DNA from: Drosophila persimilis
Lineage: Eukaryota; Arthropoda; Insecta; Diptera; Drosophilidae
Reading direction: 5' to 3'
Length of the DNA stretch: 64,000 bases
Assembly: GCF_003286085.1 (NCBI RefSeq)
Contig: NW_020825358.1
Span: forward strand, 1,139,499 to 1,203,498
Part shown: positions 57,591-64,000 of the stretch, piece by piece
Position numbering within the stretch: the first letter of the stretch is position 1
How the letters are laid out: each line of letters begins with the position of its first letter
Made by a program: the position numbers and the translations under genes
Notes under the pieces: generated by a model
Seen by the model: the letters and a program-made list of their open reading frames with translations, nothing else
Databases searched by the model: none
Told to the model about the DNA's origin: nothing

Positions 57591-60500
57591 ACCTCAAACC
57601 CCAACCTGAGGCACATTTCCATCTTGTATCTTATCAGCCGAGAAAATGCTGCATATTAATTCGCATTATCCCAAATATCAAAGCATTCTCTATGTTTCCA
57701 ATAAAAGAGCCCTCTCCCACCCTTGGGCCCTCCCCCTCCCGTCTGGTTCTGATGAATTTTCTTCAATTCCTGTGTAATGGTCCGCATAATCGAAAATTTA
57801 TGTGCGTCCATCAGCACAAAAGCAAAGCAAAATGGAATTCAAGTGTTTTTACACTTCCAAGAACTACTACTACCTCTATTAACTGGTCCCATTCCCCATT
57901 GTCTTGCCCCTTGCCCCTTACCCCTAGCCCTGCCCCTTCTCCCGTTTCCTGTTCTCCCCCAAGTCCCTTCCCTTTCCATTTCCTTTTCCTTTCCAACTTA
58001 TTGATTGTCAAGTGTGGAGTTCCTCAGTTTGACAAGAGACAAGAGACAGCAGAGAGTCGACCAGTCGGGAAGGAAGGGGGTGATGGGTGGGTAGGGGAGG
58101 GGAGGGAGCACTGACTGGCTGTCATTTATTGAAAATTGCTCAAGCAGCAATTTATTTATGACCCTCTCACTGTTGGACCGTTTTTGGGAGAGTACTGAGG
58201 CCTGAATTTTCCCCCTTTCCGGCCCTTCCTGCCCTTCCTGCAGTGCCTGCCCTTCTGTGCGATTATCCTGCCGTGCAGCAGGCGTTGCCCTATGCCTGTG
58301 TGTGGATAGCACCTCTATGTCTCTGTAGGCCCCATTCGCATGCCTCATCAACAGTGACAGTTTTGTTGCTTGCATTAATTTGCCTGGGCTTCGTTCTGAT
58401 TTGTGTCAAAGCCAGGCAGCCAGGCAGCCAGGATCCACTCTACAAACAACACAAAGAATGGTGTGGGGGGGGGGGGAGGGTGAGTGAGCTCCTCAAGCTC
58501 CTGAATCCTCTCGATTCCTCCTGTATCAAGTGCAAGAGTGGCCCTGGCCCTGGCCCAAGTCCAATTCCCAGAAATCTTTTTCAGGCAATCAATTAGTCTG
58601 TTTGTGGTTTTTCACACTCGGACATTCATCAAAGTCAGCCAAAGGGGGGGAGGGGGGTCATTTTCAATTTGGAAATTCCCAGAAAACAGGACAGCCAGGG
58701 AGGCAGGGAGGCAGGGAGGCAGCCATGGAGCAGGAGTACGCAGCCAGTGCCCGTACGAGTGGCATCATTAATAACGAACAATTAAGAATATCGTGGGATA
58801 CGAGAGTTGACAACAAGTCAGGCAGGACCCTCGACTCGACCCTCGATGCTGTTTCCATCCAACTTAATCAGCATTATCTGCTTCTGACTCATTTCCCCAG
58901 GATTCGCCCCAAACACAAAGCCAGAGACAGAGCCGGAGCCGGAGACGGAGACGGAGACGAGGCCAGGGCTCAAAAGTTCATTGCTGCTCAAATGTAATCT
59001 CCTCCTCCTCCTCCCCCCGTTGCCCGCCGACGCGGTATCGGCAGGCATCATCATGACGAATGATGTTCGCTGGTTTTTGACAAATTTACCAACCACCAAC
59101 CAACAGCAGTCCCCCCCCCCCCCCCCTCCCCCTCCAGAAGACTTAGGGGTGGGGGGGGGGGAAGCCATCTCTCTTTTTGGTTGGAAATTTTCAATTTGAT
59201 TTACAAATGATTTTCAATTCGATGGCAAGCTGTCTATCTGTCTAAGGTCTAAGGAAAATACTCCGCCGTATCCAACCCCTTTTGTGTGTGTGTGGGGGGT
59301 GTGGTGGGGAAAGGGGGGGCTGTGCCTGGGAGGCAAACAACAAAAAAACAACTTCTAATAAATGCGCCGAAAAAGTGCTGAAAATAAACGAGCAAATAAA
59401 TAACCAGTCAGAGAATACATATTTCCCCGCCACCCCCTCACTCCACCTCACTCTGCCCCCCCACCCTCAGGTGGTGGCGTGGCGTGGAAAAGCTCTTGTC
59501 GATTTTCGTCTTTGCATTTTCTTTTCGTTGTATTTTTCGGTGGGGTCTCATGCCCTGCGGGTCTCGCGTCGTTTGGCTGTGGCTCCGGCTTTTCGCTTAC
59601 CTCTCTCTTACTTTTATTTCTATTTGTCTGGTGTGCCTTTTCCTTTCCCACTATCATCAGCCCAGCCGCCATTCATTCATTCATTCATTCAACGTCGTCC
59701 GCGTCCGCGTCCGCGTCCTCCGAATGGCAGTTAAATAATCCAAAAAGGAAATGTATTTTTTGTGGGCGTCATCGTCCATCGTATCCTGTGCCTGTGCCAT
59801 CGCTGCTGCCTCTGCCTCCGTTGCTGCCTCCGTTGCTGCCTCCTCTGCTCCTCTGATGTCCAGTTTCAGTTCCAGTTCGATGGCCATTAAAGCTGCATGC
59901 GAATGTTGCTCATAAATATAAAGTGCGGCTACTTATTTCGTGTTTTCCTTCTCTCCTTTCTCGTATTTTTATGAAAGGTTTTCCTTCCATCGCTGTCGTC
60001 GTCGTCTGGCCCAAGGGGTCATAGATTATCGCTTTTGATTTGAGTGTCGTTAGCCCCACGGCTATGGCTACGGCGGCATTTGCTTTCTGTTTTCCCCCAA
60101 AAAATGGCACCACTTGATGGCTGCCCGGATGGTTGGTGGGTTGGACACAAAAACCAACAACAAAAAAACCGACCTAAACAAAACTGAAATTTGTTTTAAT
60201 TATAATTAGTTTTGGTTTTGTCGGGCCCTGTTTTTGCTTTGCCTTTTTGTTGTGTCTTTGGATTTGGATTTTGGTGCTTGACAAAACTTTTGTGTGGCAT
60301 CCACTGGCAAAAAAAAAAGTTTCAAGATAAAGTGGTTTTTTCTTTCCAAAGCTCAGGTGATTTTCTTCTGAAATTAGTGCCTTCAGGGGTAGGGCAGGGG
60401 GAGAGGGAAACGGAGACGGAGAGCGAGTAATTATCTTTGCTAGATTTTCTGGAGACAATGTCTCTATTGCTAGAAAAATGCAAAGAAATTTCCTCGGTCC

Positions 60501-60583
60501 GCCGAAAAGTATGCTACGACTTTTTTTGAGGAACCATCAAAATTGTTCACTGCTTCAATGGACTGCCGAAAAGTATGCTACGA
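60501..60583 (+). repeat. 19-bp direct repeat, period 64
   Basis: GCCGAAAAGTATGCTACGA is present at 60501-60519 and 60565-60583, exact in both. Confidence 0.8.
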
Positions 60584-62112
60584 AAGTTGTATTTTCAACT
60601 TTTTAACAAATTTTGAGGATTTCACATTTTAAAGATGGTATATATATAATTTCAGGGTGACTTTTTACCCTCGAACGAGAGCCCAAGAAAAATCCAACCA
60701 TTTTCTTCATTAGCATTGCTGCAGCTACAAATTTATCTTAGAGATATACTGATATTCTCGTATATCATCGTTTCAATCGTTTCATATTCCGAACACAATC
60801 CAATTCCAATTGTCTTTGGGCGATGCTCAAGCGAATCCAAGACCAAGTCCAAGTCCAAGTGGACTTTCTCTTGAGTGGAAATGCGTTTGGAAGATGCCTG
60901 AGTACACAAGAGATTATATAATCATCCATTGAAGCAGGCCAGCGCAGATGTCCTTAGAGAAATAGGATTTGAGGAGGAGGAGAAGGAAAACGGACGGAAA
61001 GGAGGTGGGGCAAAGTCAGTGAAGAAGACAACATTATTTCAATCGTTATGCCGAACGCCCAAGCCAGCCCCCTCCCAAACAAGGAGCTGCAATTTTCTTC
61101 ATTGCAATTCAATGTTCAAGTTACATTTCCGTTTTGAGGACGACAAGTCCTCAGTCTCCCTCTCTCTCCATCTCTCCTTCTCCTTTGGTTCCAGTCTCTT
61201 GGGCAGGACCTGGCCCCCAGCTTCGCCTGCATCTCCCCCCCCCCCCCCCCCCCCCCCCCCCACTGGATAGTTTTGCAATAACTATAAACAGTTAGTTTAA
61301 TTTTCAACAAGTTTATGTATATTCAGGCCCAAGACTCCTGGGACGGGTGGGGGGTGGGGGGGGGCGCACACTTGAGAGCATTTTGCCGTTGCGTTTTCCT
61401 TCCTGCTCGTTCTGTCCCTATCCTTTCAACTTGTTGAATTTGAATTGTATTTCGTTGAGCAAAAGAAAAGCTGAAGCGGAAAACCTACAGTGTGGAAGGG
61501 GGAGGATAGAGTGGGTGGAATGGATGATAGAAACGCATAAATGTAAATGTTATTCTTGTGCATTTTATTCCGTTTTAAATTTTAATTATTTTTAGCTGCC
61601 AGAAGCAGCAGCAGCAGCAGCAAGTTCTCTCTCTCTCTCTCTCTCTCCCTGTCTCTGTCTCTGTTTCGTATCTCATGAGAAAATTGAATTTGTGGGGTGG
61701 CTTTCGGGGGGTGGGGTTGGGGGCTGGGTGCTGGGCAAGACAGTTGGACGTTTGCTTGGGCACTTAAGTTTCAAAAGCAATTATTGTTGGAATATTATTT
61801 ACATATTCCATGGCTATCCCTTACCATTCCATTCTCCCTCCCTCCCTCTCTCTCTCTCTCTGTCTCTCCCTTTATCTCCATGAAATCCTCACGGGTCGTA
61901 TGAGTGTTATGCAAATGTGTCGCCTGCTAAATGCAACATAATGTGGCCTCAACTCCTCCTTCCTATTTGGAATTCAAAGGCTTTTGCTGGCAATAAAGGA
62001 TTTCTTTTCTTTTCGAAATTTGTACAAGCTTAAAGTTGAGTGGTTTTCCTGTTGGCTGGAACATAAATACAGTTTGATTTCCTGATCAATGTGCTTTTCT
62101 TTTTCGTGCTAG

Positions 62113-62416
62113 AAATATTTCCTTGCAATTTGGAATCCCAAAGCAGGCGGTCACCGGAAATCAGTCGAAAATCAAAGGAATAAATATAGAAATAAATCCA
62201 AGTTTCGAGAAGAAATCAAAAGAAATTACCGCAACGGTGCCATTGAAAAAGCCAAGCAGTGAGCAAAGCCAAGCAGTCGAAAACAGTGTAAGGCAAGCCC
62301 TACATGGACTAAGCAGTTCCGAAGCAGTTCGGAAGCAGTTTCCCGGCGACACTCGAAAGCTGTCTGCTGCAATTGGAAGTAGAAGTAATTGAAATCAATT
62401 GAAAGCAGTCGACATT
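62113..62416 (+). other. shep: Candidate noncoding shep exon with AAGCAGT repeats
   Basis: A pyrimidine tract and GTGCTAG give an acceptor at 62111-62112. The block ends at CGACATT followed by GTAAGT (62417-62422). In 304 bases there is one ATG, closed two codons later (ATG GAC TAA), which is far fewer than chance and typical of a leader exon. AAGCAGT or GAAGCAGTT words occur about seven times. One frame is open to 62392 but has no ATG and stops before the donor, so the exon is read as untranslated. Could be a first exon of a shorter shep transcript or an internal 5'UTR exon. Confidence 0.4.
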
Positions 62417-63270
62417 GTAAGTCCTTGCAAAACAAAGGGTGAGCGCAGTGGGTGGGAGAGGGGGCGGGAGCCTCTGTACAGGGGATCTCCGAATGGCCCT
62501 GATTTTTTCTGCAAAAATTAATATTTAAATACCCCAAATCGATGCCAGCAGTAAATTTTAAACACTTTTTAATCAAAACCTTTTTCCAGTCAATTGCGCA
62601 TTGAATTCGTGTTTTTTGTGTTGCACTTTGAACTTTTTGGCACGCATAAAAACAAACATTTCCTTAACATTTTTCACGGTCTTGTGTGCAACTATTTGTT
62701 GGTGCGTTCTTTGCCGGAGCATTATTTAATTTTTTGTCGGGTTTTTCAGCTGTAATTTTTATATGAGCTTTTATTTGTTTGTTGTTTGTTTTGTACTCTT
62801 TTGAGCGTGCGACCGCACTATAAATTCCACAACTGGCACAACGGACACACATAAATCAACAAACAAGCTCAATCAAAATTCCAGTTGGCCAGCAAAGGGT
62901 TAAGTAAACAGAGTGGCAGCGAGAGAGGGAGAGGGAGAGGGGTAGTGGCTGATGGAATCAATAAAAACAGATTAAACTTTATTTGCCCCAAAAGGACCAG
63001 GAAAAAATGCAGGGCTTAAAGGGGGGGGGACAGAGAGGGAGGATGGAAAAAGCAGCAGCTGAAAAAGCAATGCAGGTTGATAAAGAAAGAAAGAGAGAGA
63101 GAGGGGGTGAAAGAGGGGGGGGGGGGGGGGAGAGAGGGGGCTGCTGGATTAATTAAAAGTGTTGAGCTGGCAAAAGTGCAGAAAGGCAAATATTGGCCAA
63201 AGAAAGAGGGGGCAAAGAGAGCGAGAGAGAGGGAGAGAGCAAGCAGTGTGCGGAATGAGGGTGCCCTGGG
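62417..63270. other. Intron with GA- and G-rich tracts
   Basis: Contains GGGAGAG repeats near 62925-62942, a GA tract near 63088-63104 and a G16 run (63115-63130). No gene seen. Confidence 0.55.
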
Positions 63271-63279
63271 GAAAATAAC

Positions 63280-63659
63280 GGGACATAAAGCGATTAACTC
63301 AATAAAGCGTAAGCGTTAAAACAAAAGTGACAAAGTGCACAGAGAGCGGACCACGGCAGGACACGACCCGACCCGCCCGACCCGAAACGACACGAACGAG
63401 CGGACAATGCAAATAAACAGGCGAACAGCAGTGCGAACAGAGAGCACAAAGGATCATACGCAGACAGAGAGAGAGAGAGAGAGAGGAAGAGAGAGAGAGA
63501 GAGAGAGAGAACTTAAATGGCAGACGACCAAAAACATGCGGCTTTGACCCTGCTCGGAATATATTGGTACAAGCCAAAGAACAGCAAACAAAAGCGTCCC
63601 CCCCCCCCCCCCCCTGCCCCCACTGGCAGTAGTTTTATCCGACCATGGGGATACCCCTT
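63280..63659 (+). CDS. Candidate alternative first exon near right edge
   Basis: A leader-like block (CGACCCGACCCG, AACGAC and GAGA words) ends at CCCCTT followed by GTAAGT (63660-63665). Two starts compete. ATG at 63517 opens 47 codons beginning MADDQKHAALTLLGIYWYK, with a proline run from the C17 tract, and reaches the donor in phase 2. ATG at 63645, in an ACCATGG context, gives only MGIPL but reaches the donor in phase 0, the phase of the shep boundary at 57007. The first looks more like protein; the second fits shep better. The C-run length (17) decides whether the long frame stays open to the donor. Coding status is unproven. Confidence 0.35.
63461..63510 (+). repeat. (GA)n tract
   Basis: GA dinucleotides interrupted once by GGAAGAG, within the candidate leader. 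Confidence 0.9.
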
Positions 63660-63660
63660 G

Positions 63661-63870
63661 TAAGTAGATCTATACTCGGGAATAAGCTCGTCTTTTTCAA
63701 GGGTAGTAGGCCCTCTGCGCACTCTCGACCCCCGGCTCACTCGCTCTCGCTCTCTTCTGTGGTGTTTAACAGCGAAACGGTCATACATTTTGCCAGCCTC
63801 CCGCCTGCCGGAGGATGCAACACAAATTGTATTTATCTTGGGCTCGTAAAATGCTTCTTAAAGCTTAAAA

Positions 63871-63909
<39 letters not shown>

Positions 63910-64000
63910 GCGGCAACAAATTGGTGCAGCTGCCACAACATCTGGCCGGGTCTGTCCTGCGGCTAATGCAATGAGGCAGGCAGGAGGCGGCTGGCGCTGT
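63661..64000. other. Intron at right edge
   Basis: Contains a CT tract (63873-63905). No gene seen before the window ends. Confidence 0.55.

Larger units (their letters stand above)
57008..62112. other. shep: shep intron, no gene seen
   Basis: Contains the AGTGTTGGTAAA repeats, C16 (59111-59126) and C27 (61235-61261) runs, TTCA repeats (59673-59691), a CTGCCTCCGTTG repeat (59807-59840), the 19-base direct repeat at 60.5 kb, and CT tracts (61624-61650 and 61840-61868). Open frames near 57.5-58.1 kb are not supported by splice sites or composition. Confidence 0.55.
1..64000 (+). other. shep: Long intronic territory of shep (alan shepard)
   Basis: Nearly all plus-strand sequence here is best read as introns and alternative 5' exons of one long gene. 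Supporting signs are the firm Ala-rich coding exon at 56651-57007, a phase-compatible upstream coding exon at 43791-44204, and two recursive splice sites (6555/6556 and 28693/28694), all on the plus strand. The downstream RRM exons and the most upstream start exon are not in the window. Two genes are nested on the minus strand at 30.9-35.0 kb. That one gene spans the whole window is inference. Confidence 0.6.

Noticed and set aside
60340..60364. Possible third recursive splice site (CTCAG followed by GTGATT)
   Set aside because: The donor half is poor (GTGATT) and the pyrimidine tract is interrupted, unlike the two accepted sites.
1..64000. CRISPR arrays, bacterial operons, tRNA or rRNA genes
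   Set aside because: None seen; the window is eukaryotic with introns and poly(A) signals, and no tRNA-like A/B box pair or rRNA core was recognised by eye.

Overview
The window looks like Drosophila euchromatin. Support comes from short 64-76 nt introns in the compact genes, dense simple repeats, a DINE-1/SGM-type nonautonomous Helitron-like element, and two recognisable fly genes. The element type and the high microsatellite load lean towards the obscura group, but only weakly. Almost the whole window reads best as plus-strand intronic sequence of alan shepard (shep), which encodes an RBMS-family neuronal RNA-binding protein. Two compact genes are nested on the minus strand.

Layout. 1-12.7 kb: noncoding, with a possible retroelement scrap at the left edge, two decayed tandem-repeat blocks, a near-perfect recursive splice site at 6555/6556, and a CGATA-rich patch near 8.6 kb. 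12.7-14.43 kb: a promoter and 5'UTR-like block with a triple TGACGT (CRE) cluster and a candidate noncoding exon at 14102-14427. 14.4-30.4 kb: intron with microsatellites, CGATA cluster, AT-rich repeats, the DINE-1-like element (24.7-25.26 kb), copy 1 of an unidentified 0.45 kb repeat, and a second recursive splice site at 28693/28694. 30.4-35.1 kb: the nested minus-strand pair. One gene is a divergent mitochondrial glutamate dehydrogenase (bb8-like, three exons, 529 aa). The other is a 610-aa protein of unknown function whose first exon is hidden by a 76-nt intron. Arrays of TATCGATA/CGATA motifs lie on both sides of the dehydrogenase gene. 35-43.6 kb: intron with another CGATA patch. 43791-44204: candidate alternative first coding exon of shep, in phase 0. 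44.9-45.3 kb: repeat copy 2. 45.3-56.6 kb: intron with a 42-base poly-C run and a dispersed TGTTATAC array. 56651-57007: a firm Ala-rich shep coding exon. 57-64 kb: intron with two more candidate start-region exons at 62113-62416 and about 63.28-63.66 kb.

How it fits together. The plus-strand signals (recursive sites, two phase-0 coding exons that can join in frame, several ATG-poor exon candidates) describe one very long transcription unit with several alternative starts. The minus-strand pair is transcribed against it. It has compact introns and its own poly(A) signals, and it appears to use DRE-like TATCGATA elements as promoter or boundary. Splice structures were inferred by eye from consensus and reading phase, without transcript data.
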